A DNA stretch of 64,000 nt from Rugalucina vietnamica (GCA_964017185.1 OZ024880.1:47505071-47569070); one strand, 5' to 3'; shown: positions 46,797-58,187, numbered from the stretch's first letter. A program made the numbers and translations. The notes: generated from the sequence alone by a model not told the origin.

Positions 46797-47639
46797 TATA
46801 TATATAAATAATTCAGGTGAGATGATGCCCCTCTCACACTACGATAAATAGTCTCACGAATCGTCACGAATTCATATTTTTTAGGATTCGTGGAATTTCG
46901 TGAACTTTTTTGGTTTATTTGCAACTACTTACGAACCAGTAAGGACACAGACACGACAGCGTACCGAATATTCGGCGGACTCGGCTGAATTCGGCTGCAT
47001 TCGCACGAACTTGGTAAGAATTCTTAGCGATTCACATAATCTATTGAGGGTATGCTGCGCGAAAGTTTGAGAATCAGTTACGAATCAGTTACGATTATGA
47101 CGATAACATGTGCGAATAATATAGCAAATTTTATAATTCAAGCACTTTTGGTAATTTTCTGACATAACACCTGGATGATGTCTCACCATAAGATCAAAGA
47201 ATCCAGACCACCACTGCTGTCATCTGTGTTCCAAAAATAGTATTAGTATAAGCGTTCAAGTTCAGTACATTTAGACAGGACAAGTATAGCTCCGCCCACC
47301 ATTGAAGGATGAACTACATGACCTCTTATATTGACAGTAGCTGAATTTATTTCAATAAGTCAATAATAGGAGTTTTGAAGACAGGTACAAAAACAAATTA
47401 GGTCTAATGTATGTCTTGCAATTTGTTTTAACCATCCCCTTAGACTGCATATATTTGTATGAACAGATTAAAGATGAGAAATAATGGTCCTTGTTATTTA
47501 TTCAAGATAGAGTGTTGAGTGGGATGGAAGAGTATTATGTTCACATTTTGATTTATTTTAAGGTTTTCAGTAGGAATTTTATTGTGATTTAATCTTTGAA
47601 ATTGAAATGTTAACTTCTATGTGAATGGAAAGGTAAAAT

Positions 47640-48080
47640 TGTAGGCAGTGATCAGGAAATGGTGCAGTCAGAAAGAAATTCCCACTCCAAAAATTGAGAT
47701 GGAGGGGAAAAATAGGTATTTATACTAAGAAACCATATCAAAAGCTGAGTGAGCAGCTCTTTCCCAATAGGTGACCACTCAATTACCAGAACGTAACCAA
47801 AAATATGACAACATACAAAGGTGCAAACAGTACAAAAATCCAATGCCAAAACATAGAACAATAAGAGCCACAACAAAGGTATCGCCTTGGATTTATAAGT
47901 AATATAAAATTACTGGGGGCTTTATAAAACTGGTTTTACAGGATTCTAACCTCACCATCCGCCTCTGAAGTTGTTCACAACATTTAATTAATTGTTCGAT
48001 CCTATGGGTGCATCTCTAACTAGTCAATGAATCAATCGGGACAAACAGATAAATTATGATAACCACCATAATGAACTGGG
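47640..48080 (-). mobile_element. Diverged Penelope-like tail nested in the 4-kb element
   Basis: Shows AGGCAGTGATCAGGAAATGG, CCCACTCCAAAAATTGAGAT, GAGCAGCTCTTTCCCAATAG, TATCGCCTTGGA and a TCTCTAACTAGTCAATGAATC block in family A order. Divergence is similar to that of the 26165-27580 copy. Confidence 0.7.
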
Positions 48081-48142
48081 ACAATGACAAAGTGTAGGAC
48101 TCTGGTTCGTTGTTCATTGTGGCATTGAGCAAAAAGTCACAC

Positions 48143-48293
48143 ATGGGCAGATCCAGAGGGGGGACAGGGGGTCCGGACCCCCCCCCCCCCCCGGAATTGC
48201 CAGATTATTAATTTTTGCCATGTTGAAATTTTCTGTCAGATCCCTTCTGGGAATTTGGACCCCCCTTGAGAAAATTTTCTGGATCCGCGCATG
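48143..48293. mobile_element. Short palindromic element with GTCCGGACCCCC core
   Basis: Ends ATGGGCAGATCCAGA and TCTGGATCCGCGCAT are inverted. The inside has GGGGGTCCGGACCCCC and a 15-base C run. This type of GGATCC-ended small repeat is widespread in invertebrate genomes. Confidence 0.7.
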
Positions 48294-48332
48294 TCACATT
48301 TTCCTCAATGTGATCGACAGTTTCTCTTAAGC

Positions 48333-48560
48333 TAGTATCTCACTGGAATGTGATGGTTAATGGACACTGGTTTGTGACAAGTAAGCGACAACAGCCAATT
48401 TGCCATAAAACACAATTTTGACATTGGGGTCTCGTTGAGTGGAACTGTCTGTTGACCAGTTTGCGACTCATGCAAATCATTGTGATAAATAACGTTAAAT
48501 GACATCACACAACTGTCGATTTGTAGTTTGAAAAACAGCCGCATGACAGTGAGATTCTAT
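48333..48560. mobile_element. Small inverted-repeat element
   Basis: Left end TAGTATCTCACTG and right end CAGTGAGATTCTA are inverted over about 228 bp; the interior has repeated GCGAC and TGTGA words. Confidence 0.55.
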
Positions 48561-48704
48561 CAAAATCTAGAAAATCACACAACCAGGTAAGAGCTGTCCA
48601 GACCCACTTTCAATATAAATCTGACTTACATGTTAGGGAAGATTAGACTACAGCTGTAGTCTTACTGACTTCCACTTTAAATAAAGTCATGATTAAATCA
48701 TGCC

Positions 48705-48880
48705 GAGAAAACGGGTCTTCAGGGTTTCATACCATGTCAGACACAATTCAGGATGTGCAGTCATAGGAGAAAGCTAGAAACTTGAAACTTTAGATACAAG
48801 TAGAAGGGGAACTGTACTGGGCCAGCCGTGTAGCAAAAACAAAAGACAAATAACTGCACAGCTGATCTTCACCTTTTTTT
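48705..48880. repeat. Dispersed repeat, family H
   Basis: A block with GTGCAGTCATAGGAGAAAGC, ACAAGTAGAAGGGGAACTGT and CTGCACAGCTGATCTTCACC matches, in diverged form, 62740-62910. No coding potential. Confidence 0.5.
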
Positions 48881-51019
48881 TCGCTTAAGCGAAAATCCGA
48901 TTTTCTCATGATGCAGCTCATGTGTCCATTAACTTGGGAATAAATTAGGAATTTCATAGGGGAAAATAGTTTGAAGAGAGCAGACCCTGTTCATTCTGTC
49001 TTGAGTTTTGGCTTGCTAAGAGCAATGGTCTAGTTACAGATCTTTGCGCTCCATTAAGGGACAAGTCTAACAAACCCCATCTCAGTCATGTTGTTTCAGT
49101 GAACAAGATGCATGTAGTTGAGCTACCCCTAAGTGCTATTTCTTACCTAGGAAACAAAGTCTCAGTCCAGAAATGATTGGAAAATTGTTTTCTTGGGTAT
49201 AAAACAAAACAACCCAAAGCCAATTCAAATAACTATCCACTCACTGGTAAAACATGAAATATGCTACATATAACTCCTTGCATTAAGGCCAATTTTGTTA
49301 CACACTGAAGATATGTTTTAATTCAGCATGGTTTTATAAGTGTATCAAAAACCAAAACAACATGGGATCTTAGATACAATAATTGTTTAACTATTTGAAA
49401 TGCAAATAGATATACTTTCTGTTGCCCTTTAGGGGTAATCTTGGTCAATTGTGTGAAAATACATCAACCCTACTTCAATTATGACATATTAGATTACAAT
49501 ATTGATAGGTCAAACATCTTTTCAGCAGCCAAAACAAAATACTCTCAAACATCATAAAATTTACAATTGCTTTAAATGGCATGTTAACCAATATTAATTT
49601 CAAATATTGGTAAACTGGTCAGCTGTCACACAAATGATATGGGCGGGACTTCGGTTTATCTACCAGCTTGAGCATTGGCTAATCATTGGCTATGCTCAGT
49701 CAGATGCTGCTGTCTTGAGGTTAATTTAGTTCACTTTATACTACAAAAGTTTACATAGACTTTGAAGTCCTGATTTAGAAACACTTGATGTTAGCCTCTT
49801 TGTTTGATGTAGCGATGCCAGTTTAAGGGAAGTTTGATGGCGTGCTCCTATTTTGAATTCGGCTATAAATATTCGTAGCTGTTCTTGACAATTCGTGAGA
49901 TTTTTTCTCAAGATAGTTATAAAAGTTATAATACGCCTGCTTGAGAATCAGTTTCAAATTAAATGAAGGATGATGGGTAACTTCTCATGCTATTACTCTA
50001 TCGACTATGGCCCCCTACACCCATTCGATGATACTTGGGAAACTCAGTTCATAAATTACATCCCTGACTGTAGCTTTATCCCTGTAATGTTTTTCACCTC
50101 TGAGGATGGATTCTCAGAAGTAAAGAAGTAGCTTCTCTTCAACGGAACTGCCTTCTGCCGCACCCTAAATGATAACCTTTCTTTTCTATGTATCTTTCTC
50201 CCGTCCTTTGGTGTACCTTTTTCGTTATATTTCTGTTGTAAGATTCGTGGACTTCATGGTGCGTTCCGGTGCAGTCGGCTAATATTCGTGCTATAAACTG
50301 CCATATTGAATTCCATTAATCTCCAGCTTCATACAAACTCGTAGTTAAGTCGTAAGTCATTCGTCAGATTCTTGGTTGACTCGCATATTGATATGAATTC
50401 GTAGATAGTTCTTACCTATTTCGTTTCTGCTTCGGTGTGTATTCGCGACATTCGTAACGGATTCGTTGTCAATTCGTAATTGGGTGACGAGCTCCGGAAT
50501 GGCCGAAAGAGTTACGAGTGCATCCGAATCAGATAAGATTCAGTTACGATGTCACAGAATGCACTACGACTGTGTTAAGAATTAAATGCGAATTGTTTGG
50601 GTCGAAAATTCGGGACCAAAGTTTTGAACAGTTCACAACTTTGGCCACGAATTTCTGACTGATCCACGATTCGCAGAAACTAACTACGAACTGTAAGAAT
50701 TTGTTAAGAACTATACGAATCGGTTACGTTTCAGCTACGAATCGAAAAAATTGTCAAAAATTGTCAATTCGTGACGATTCGTGAGGCAATTTATCGTATA
50801 GTGATAGGGGCATGACCAAGATGGCCGCTATGCATATATATGGTTAAAACCCTTCATAAATCTTCTTTTCAGGAACTGGTTTACCGATCTATGACTGTGT
50901 ATATAAATCACGACCATGTTATGACCTTGACTTATTTTAGGGCAATGTCAACATTGGTCGCCTATGCATTTTAATGGGTAAAACTGCTAAATGTCATTTG
51001 AAGGGAAAATTTTGCATGA

Positions 51020-51545
51020 AAAGGTACAAGTAGGCAAAGATCAGGAAAAGGCGCAATCAGAAAAAGATTCCCACTCCAAAAACCGAGGTGGGAAAAAAAC
51101 AAAGTAACAATCAGGTATACTTATACCATGAAAACATTTCGTAATCCGAATGAGCAGCTATTTTCCCAATAGGTGGCCACTCAGTTACCTTAACTTAACT
51201 AAAAATATGAAAACATACATAAGGCGCCAACAGCACAAGAATATTTTAAACACCAAGACATAAAACAAAAAGAACCACCACAGAAGTATCGACTTAGAAC
51301 GATCAGTAACACAAAGTTACTGGCGGGTTTAAATCGATTTTACATGGCCATAACCTCACCCTCAGCTTCTGCAGTGGCTCATAGCATTTAGTTAGTTCTT
51401 CGGTCCTCGTGGTGAATCTCTAACTAGTCAATGAATCATCAAGAACAAACAAATAAATCATGATAAACATCCTGATGAATCAAAAACTAGGACTCACAGA
51501 TTGAGTAAGCTGCCCGACGATGGAGATCCCTGGGCGCCGAAATTC
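51020..51545 (-). mobile_element. Family A tail inside family E
   Basis: Starts AAAGGTACAAGTAGGCAAAG and stops in GAGATCCCTGGGCGCCGAA. The family E sequence continues on both sides, so the insertion is precise at the 3' end and truncated at the 5' end. Confidence 0.85.
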
Positions 51546-52105
51546 GCAAATGGACAGGATATTGATAATTCTGAAGAAAAAAAAAACATGGCCCAGGGCT
51601 TCATCTGCCCCTTCACTTGGGCGTTTGTCATATTCAGACATGTTTATTGGTATATACAGCAGATGTCAGGTGAGTGTTTACAAGACCCTTGGTCCGCTGG
51701 TTTAAAATTGAATGGTAAATCGTTTAAATAGCTTTACTAAATAGCAATTAGCCGTTAACAAATTAGCCGTTTAAACGGCTAAAATTGTTTTTTAGCCATA
51801 ACACCGCTGCAAATAGCATGGCATTATTATAGTGCCTTTAACTTTCTGTCATGCCTATGCCTACTATTGAAACTGCCCAATACTATTTTATTGGCCAAAA
51901 TTAGTGTATTTCTCATACTGTTGTCACCAGGCATCCTGTTTTTTATTCAAACAATGCCGAGGGACATCGACAAAATAAACATTAGTTCTCACAAAATAGC
52001 TAATCTGATCTAGTTTAATTGCTCTTGTGCGTTTTAAAAATCTGAAAATAAAGCATAATAGGTTATCATTCATAATGTGTGTTTGATTTTTCTCTTTTAA
52101 TGCAG

Positions 52106-52234
52106 CTGAAAATGAATGCGACCAAGCCCAGACTGCGGAATGTGGTGATAATGCGGACTGTGCTGTCATTGATGGCAATCCAGCATGTATCTGTCGAGCA
52201 GGCTTTCAAGAGGATGGGTCGGGTGCTTGTATAG
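52106..52234 (+). CDS. Exon 17: EGF-like, hydroxylation motif lost
   Basis: The acceptor is ttttaatgcag and the donor ATAG/gttagt; 43 codons between phase-1 introns. It starts PENEC after the split Pro codon and ends GFQEDGSGACIG. CAVIDGNPAC lacks both the Asn/Asp and the aromatic position. The pattern C-x6-EC-x4-DC is EGF-like. Intron 16 before it is the most transposon-laden in the window. Confidence 0.9.
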   Translation: MKMNATKPRLRNVVIMRTVLSLMAIQHVSVEQAFKRMGRVLV

Positions 52235-52329
52235 GTTAGTTACTTTAATAATGTATGGATTATAAAATGCATTGACAGATGAATGTTTGTTATTGTAGCT
52301 TTCTTTAAGTTATTATATTTGTTTATTTT

Positions 52330-54080
52330 CTATACCCCGCCACTTAAAAAAGTGCGGGGTATTATGTTATACCCTCTTAAAAAATTTGCATTTGAGTGTC
52401 CGTCCGTCCTTCACTCCGTCCGTCTGTCCGTCCGTCAGCGTTTCGTTTCCGAGCTCTATCTTGAGCATTTATTGACCAATTTTCTTGAAACTTTGTACTA
52501 CCCCGGGAGCTTATTTGACCTACCTTGCACCCCCCAGGACAATTTTTCATGGGTGCCAAATCGTTCATTGGGATCCCAAAAATGCAAAGAATTTTTGTCC
52601 TTAAAGATAAACTCAATTGCACTATGAAAAAATGCATGGTTTCCATGGCAACCGTTAACGCGATTCTTGAGCATTGGGGTGTACATAGAAAATTGACCAT
52701 ATCTCCAATGTTACTTATCCTAGACCACTGAGATTGGTCTCATTTTAAAGCTGAGATATAGTCCATTCATCCTATAGTGAGTAATGCAAATTTTTGAATT
52801 TGCATATTTGCATATTCATGAATTTTAATAAAAACATTAAACATAACAGATCATCAATAAATTTGTCATATAATATTACTGGTTCAATAACAAAGTGCCA
52901 GAATGGCAGTTTGGACCTGAAATTAGTTTATATATGGATTTTTAAGGCTTTTTCTGTCATTTTTAATGTTTTCATTAAAATTCATGAATATGCAAATTCA
53001 AAAATTTGCATTACTCACTATAGGATGAATGGACTATATCTCAGCTTTAAAATGAGACCAGTGGTCTAGGATAAGTAACATGGTCTAGGATAAGTAACAA
53101 TGGAGATATGGTCAATTTTCTATGTACACCCCCATGCTCAAGAATCGCGTTAACGGTTGCCATGGAAATGCATTTTTTCATAGTGCAATTGAGTTTATCT
53201 TTGAGGACAAAAATTCTTTGAATTTCTGGGGTCCCAATGAACGATTTGGCACCCATGAAAAATTGTCCTGGGGGAGGCAAGGTAGGTCGAATTAGCTCCC
53301 GGTGTATATAGGAGTTTATATCAGGAAGGAGTGGTTTGGGATTGAAGATGAGTAATTTCCTAAAATAAGTATAGAGTTATGGCCCTTAGTTTACGTTTAA
53401 CATTCGTTTTCGGGCTCTATCTTGAGTATTTATTGTGCGATTTTCTTCAAACTTTGTATAGGAGCTTATACCATCAAGGAGTGGTCTGGGATTGAAGATG
53501 GGTAAATTTCGTTAAATTAGTACAAAGTTATTGCCATTGATTTACGTTAACATTTTGTTTTCGGGCTCTATCTTGAGCATTTATTGACCGATTTTCTTCA
53601 AACTTTGTATAGGAGTTCATATCAAGAATGAGTGGTCTGAGATTGAAGATGGGTAAATTTCGTCAAATATGTACAGAGTAAAATGACTGGTCTGGAAAAA
53701 AGATGGATATTTCGTCAAATATGTACAGAGTTATGGCCCTTGATTTACGTTAAAATTTTGTTTCCGGACTATATCTTGAGCATTTATTGACCGATTTTCT
53801 TCAAACTTTGTATAGGAGTTCATATCAGGAAGAGTGGTTTGGGATTGAAAATGAATAAATTTCGTTAAATGAGTACAGAGTTATGGCCCATGATTTACAT
53901 TTAAATTTCGTTTCCTGCCTCTGTTTTGTGCATTTATCAACCAATTTTCTTCAAACTTTGTATAAAAGTTCAAATCAGGAATTAGTGGTTTGGGATTGAT
54001 GATGGGTAAATTTTATCAATGTATACAGAATTATGTTCCTTCATTTATGACAAAACTTTGTTCTGCTCTTTATCTTTAGA
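52330..54080. repeat. Tandem ~155-nt repeat array interrupted by a foldback
   Basis: Begins at TATACCCCGCCACTTAAAAA with a GTCCGTCC run. Units share TTTCGGGCTCTATCTTGAGC, ATTTATTGACCGATTTTCTT, CAAACTTTGTATAGGAGTTC and GTGGTTTGGGATTGAAGATG; about five units lie between 53290 and 54080. The foldback at 52498-53295 lies between the first unit and the rest. Confidence 0.8.
52498..53295. repeat. Long inverted repeat (foldback), arms ~330 nt
   Basis: The left arm (ACCCCGGGAGCTTATTTGAC ... TATAGTGAGTAATGCAAATT, about 52498-52800) is reverse-complementary to the right arm (about 52960-53295), including GGTTTCCATGGCAACCGTTA against TAACGGTTGCCATGGAAATG. A loop of about 160 nt separates them. The right arm has a short local duplication of GGTCTAGGATAAGTAACA. 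Frames on both strands mirror each other and are not genes. Confidence 0.85.
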
Positions 54081-54249
54081 ATTTATTGACAAAAAACATT
54101 TCGCTAAATTAAATTTGCGTGGAGTGGTATCATGCATGCCTGCAGCGCGTTTATTTCTATTATGGGATGGAGGGCAAGGTGCATGTGTAAAATTTTTGAT
54201 ATCCCAGAACGTATGATAAGAAGGATATGTTTCAAAACTAAGTTTCACA

Positions 54250-54655
54250 TACTACTGAGAATCACGTGGTATTGTATGCATGCAAACCGATAAATGATCG
54301 GTGACACACACTGCAGTTAAGAACGAAGTTGAGGTTAGATTTTCGAGTTTGCTCCTACAGTGTTTCTTCTACTGACTGATAGGTAGGTGCAGTCAATGTA
54401 AAAATTGAACAAAAAATGAAAGAAACATTAGAAATCCCGGTTATTTCGTTTCCGCAAACACTTTAATTTTATTGTGTTGGAAGTACTTTATGTTCATGGG
54501 GCGGAAGTGTTTGAGAAAACAAAATAACCTGGATTCCTTTTGTTACTTTCATTCAAAAAGTGTTCAGTAACTCGATTTTCTCATCTCAACTTTGGACAGA
54601 ATTTCATTGTGCGTCATCCATTCCATAACACGTTCTTCTCGGCTAAGTTCACAAC
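54250..54655. mobile_element. Foldback element, second family F copy
   Basis: Matches 35427-35885: CACGTGGTATTGTATGCATG, GACTGATAGGTAGGTGCAGT, GGTTATTTCGTTTCCGCAAA and GGACAGAATTTCATTGTGCG. It directly follows the 155-nt array. Confidence 0.7.
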
Positions 54656-55800
54656 TACGTGTGGTTTTGCGTATATCGACATTTGCAAATTACAGAATAT
54701 TGAAGGACCATCAGACTAACGTCAAATGATTTTCGTCTCGATTAACACTACTCTTGAAGACAAAAATGATACTTTTCATGATTCCAATGTTAACCACTAA
54801 CAGTGTTGCATATTCATGAGTATTAGAAACAATCCGAATTGTTATTAATGCAAAAAGTGCGTTTACACTTTTTTTAAAGATACATTTTATCAGAAACATA
54901 TTTCTTGCCACAGAGTATCAAGAAAATACATAGTATGCTTATTGCGACCTCTATTTTTGGGTAGAAACGATTTATGCACGAATAACAGGTACATAATCTT
55001 TAACAGATTTATAACTATAATAATACTGTCCATTACTTATGCAAATACCTATTTTGCAGAATAAATTAAGCAACTTTTACTTTGAACGATGACGCAATTT
55101 GTTTTAGGCATTAGGGAAGGTCTTCTATAGATGCTTTGCATCTATCAAATTAGGATAAAACCAGTCGTTGTGTGGTGTTGAAGTGATGTTAGATTTTAGG
55201 TTTACCGAGTCATACCTCAAATAAATCATAAACCATCAAAACATATTTTGCACAGTTTATATGAATTGTAGTGTGTACACTTTGAATATACCTGTTAAAA
55301 TAGGACATTCCGTTTATTCAGGTAGAACAATATATTTACATAGCCTTGGTACATTACACATAATGGAGCTGAGCCCACTTATCGGTTTTGGGCATTTTTG
55401 ACAGCCTTTCACCCCTGTTACTCAAACAATTGATATAATATGTCATTAACAAACTACAGTTGTGTTCAAAATATTTTGGTTGGGCAAGTGGGGGGGACAT
55501 GGACGTGTAAAATGTTTCCTATTTCCCATATGATCCTATATTAAATTCAAAGATTTTGTCAATATTTCACAGGAATCTATGCTTGAGTTACACCAAACAT
55601 GCAATTGAAACTTCTTTTTCGACTGCAATAAACTTCATTTTAGTGCCTGGAACTTTTAAATAAATTTTCGGACAGTCTCTTAAAAAATCCTCCGAGATCT
55701 TTTTCTCGCATTCTCGTAGCCATATGCGCGCAATACATGCAACATACTTTAGTTCAAATAAATTTGGCCGCATCACATCTTGATTTCAATCGATATATTC
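54656..55800. other. Intron 17 middle, no recognised features
   Basis: AT-rich with a small hairpin ATAGATGCTTTGCATCTAT near 55126. No exon or known repeat was found. Confidence 0.55.
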
Positions 55801-56625
55801 GGGCTAATCGTAGAAAATGTTTGGCTGCTAAAACATTTTCTACAATGACCACAATTGGCCGGACTGTCGCGACCATCGCATTAGATCGTAAGACATCGTA
55901 ATAAACCGCAACAAAACTTATCTCATCTTGTTCCTAATCGAGATCGACAAAAACACTGCGACTTCTTGAGATAGGTTGCGATCTCCTACGAATAGATACG
56001 GTCTGTAACGATTCTGGCCTACAAGACGATGCGAATATCTCGCGATAGGATACGATCTGATACAAGTAAATGCGACAAGACAAGATTAGCCACGCTTTTG
56101 CCGCGGATGCTCACGATCTGTTACGAATTATCAATACGTGAAATATAAATCAGTTTTATTGTTTCAACAACAGTAAAAAAATACACATCAGTACGGTCCT
56201 TTACAGTATTAATTTAAAATATTGAGGATGCCAGAAAAGGGCAGCAGAGGTAGGTGTAGAAAGGGGAATGAGAATGCTTTATCACCCCCTTTGTTAGAAC
56301 CTCATGCTCATCATTCTCAGCTCCGGTTCTCATCAATGGTGTTTCGTCTTCAGAGGTTAAAACATAATGAGGTATATATTTGTTCTCGAGGTATATACAC
56401 CAGTCGCAGTCTCACCGTGACCACAATAACCAAACATCAAGCCAACAGTCATAAACTATCGCAACACAACATATCAGTTCTTGAGATTCGTACCAGAACG
56501 CATCTACACGTATCAGTTTTGTAACAAATCGCGGTCAAGTATCGTGATAATCGTGTCAGATCGCATTAGAATCGGGGGCTTAATCGTTATTATCCTATCC
56601 GAACGCAACTAATCGTATCTATCCG
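55801..56625. other. CG-word-rich tract, probable transposon
   Basis: A hairpin (GTAGAAAATGTTT against AAAACATTTTCTAC, 55811-55844) is followed by about 250 nt dense in GCGA, ATCG, TACGA and GATACG words. A plainer middle follows, then a second dense tract from about 56370 with ATCGCA and ATCGT words. The two-arm layout matches the CG-word elements at 9313, 29063 and 46826, but I could not define matching termini. Confidence 0.5.
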
Positions 56626-56900
56626 GGATCTCAACCTCACCTTCAGCGTCTGCATTGGTTCACAGCATTTAGTTAATTGTTTGGTCCTTGTGGTGAATTT
56701 CTAACTAGTCAATGAATCATCAAGGACAAACTATATCATGATAAACACTAGAAGGATCGAACATGCTGTCTCACAGATTCATGCTACCCGGAAGTTGGAG
56801 ATCCCTGTGTGCCAAACCACATAACTAAAAACCTGGAGCAAACGAAAAACAACAGTTTAACCCCGATTGGCCAAGATTCTTGGCAAGTGTTTTATTCCTG
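56626..56900 (-). repeat. Family A fragment
   Basis: Matches from AACCTCACCTTCAGCGTCTG through CTAACTAGTCAATGAATCAT to GGAGATCCCTGTGTGCC and the GGCCAAGATTCTTGGC block. The outer 3' end is missing. Confidence 0.7.
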
Positions 56901-57055
56901 GGTTAACTAATAAGGCATGATTGATCATGATCTCTCTCTCTGTCGTCGATCTAGGTCATCGTATAAACTCATACAAACCTTTCAACGATTTCAAGCAATA
57001 CAGTGTTAATGATGTGTTTTGTATTTCTCTCTCATCGATTGTGTAATTTTATCAG

Positions 57056-57181
57056 ACATTCTTGAGTGCTCACAAGATCCAAGTCCATGTTCTCAATATT
57101 GTGTGGAGGAGCCAGGCAATTACTACTGTCTGTGTAATGAAACTGGGTACCAGCTCGATTTTGACCAAGCAACATGCGTTG
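57056..57181 (+). CDS. Exon 18: EGF-like, hydroxylation motif altered
   Basis: The acceptor is ttttatcag and the donor GTTG/gtaagt; 42 codons between phase-1 introns. It starts DILEC and ends GYQLDFDQATCVG. CVEEPGNYYC has Glu at the position normally Asn/Asp. An extra residue in CNETGY relative to sister exons creates the glycosylation-type site NET. Confidence 0.9.
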
Positions 57182-57545
57182 GTAAGTTATCAGTATTCCG
57201 ATTTTGATTTTAACAAAAATGCATGTCTTCGCCAATGAGTTCAAGAAATGGGCTAAGATAATAATTAAATCAAAACCGCCGTGGTGCCGTTAAAGAAACT
57301 TGCTTTTCAATGAGAAATCCTTGTTTTGTATATATCAAAAGTGCAAAGAAATTTTCTAAGCAATTTCTTTTGTAATAAGACATTTTTTTTGTATTTGGTC
57401 GGATAGTTTGGATTGCATACATGTATATAATGCAATATAAAGATAGAAATATTTTATCTGCTTAAAGTCATTAAGGTATTATGGAATCAAAATGTGTATA
57501 AAATGTTCTGCAATCCAAAAGATGTTTGGGAACTTTTCATTTCAG

Positions 57546-57809
57546 TTTGTCCTGAGGGGTCATGGGGAGACAACTGTACCAAGACGTGTGGCTGTATGGA
57601 GGCCAACACGGAGCGCTGTACCCACGATGAAGGCCTGTGTGTTTGTAAGGAGGGATGGGAAGGCGGCGTTTGTAACGTTGATATAAACGAATGTCTCTTC
57701 CCCGCTGTACACAATTGTCCTGAAAACTCAGAGTGCCAGAATTTAAATGGTTCTTTCTACTGCCTCTGCGACATTGGCTTCTCCAAAGCTTCTGGTGGAA
57801 CGTGCCAGG
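57546..57809 (+). CDS. Exon 19: laminin-type EGF plus calcium-binding EGF
   Basis: The acceptor is atttcag and the donor CAGG/gtaatg; 88 codons between phase-1 introns. The first module reads CPEGSWGDNCTKTCGC and ends CVCKEGWEGGVC; the second starts DINEC, contains CQNLNGSFYC and ends GFSKASGGTCQG. The last part of the exon is partly duplicated about 115 nt into the following intron. Confidence 0.93.
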
Positions 57810-57923
57810 GTAATGCTTTTTTTGGGTGGGGGGGAGGGTGCTTACTTTATTTTAGAGGTTTAACCTGTAAGAATTGTGACATCAGTTGCGCAGTTCTTTG
57901 AGATTTTAGTCAAGTTCCTTTGA

Positions 57924-57990
57924 ATGTACTGTGTGACATTGGCTTCTCGAAAGCCTCCCGGAGAACGTGTCAGGCTAATGTTGTTTTTTT
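57924..57990 (+). pseudogene. Partial fossil copy of the exon 19 end
   Basis: TACTGTGTGACATTGGCTTC then TCGAAAGCCTCCCGGAGAAC and GTGTCAGGCTAATGTTG align with the exon 19 end GCGACATTGGCTTCTCCAAA ... GGAACGTGCCAGGGTAATGC. The GGTAATG donor has become GGCTAATG, so the copy cannot act as a 5' splice site at that position. Confidence 0.8.
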
Positions 57991-58187
57991 TGGATATTAC
58001 CGAGTTGCTTTCTGAAATACGTAGTATTATTTACATATGACTTTATCTGGCAAATTGATAAAATGTCTGTTTTTGGAGAGGGACTTTAATTCTGATTGTG
58101 CCTGTTCCTGATAATTGCCTACCTGTACCTTTTTAACATACGAACTACAAAGTGATAACATTGTCAAACTAGAAGAAAAATAAAATA

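Larger units (their letters stand above)
46826..50812. mobile_element. 4-kb TIR element with ATTCGT-word arms
   Basis: The ends are TGCCCCTCTCACACTACGAT and the reverse complement of TGCCCCTATCACTATACGAT, both continuing AAATnGnCTCACGAATCGTC. It sits inside a family E unit. Comparing with intact units gives a 3-base TGA (or ATGA) target duplication. The arms (46826-47110 and about 49850-50812) are dense in ATTCGT and ACGAAT words. The interior carries a family A-like tail (47640-48080), two small inverted-repeat elements and otherwise unassigned DNA. No long frame is present. Confidence 0.8.
44681..51740. repeat. Family E tandem repeat (~540-nt units) with nested insertions
   Basis: It opens with TTTTTAGCTCAGCTGAGCC. 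Units are marked by ATAATTCAGGTCACATGACC followed by AAGATGGCCGCCATG (44872, 45410, and 46808 continued at 50813), a 'CTTCTCTGAAACCGCTTG' line and a 'GGCACATCTGCCCCC' line. The third unit is split by a Tc1-like element (45797-46796), a 4-kb TIR element (46826-50812) and a family A tail (51020-51545). With these removed, the unit reads continuously. Confidence 0.75.

Noticed and set aside
52283..53280. Frames of 60-115 codons on both strands, pairwise identical
   Set aside because: They are mirror images from the two arms of the foldback and the GTCCGTCC repeat.
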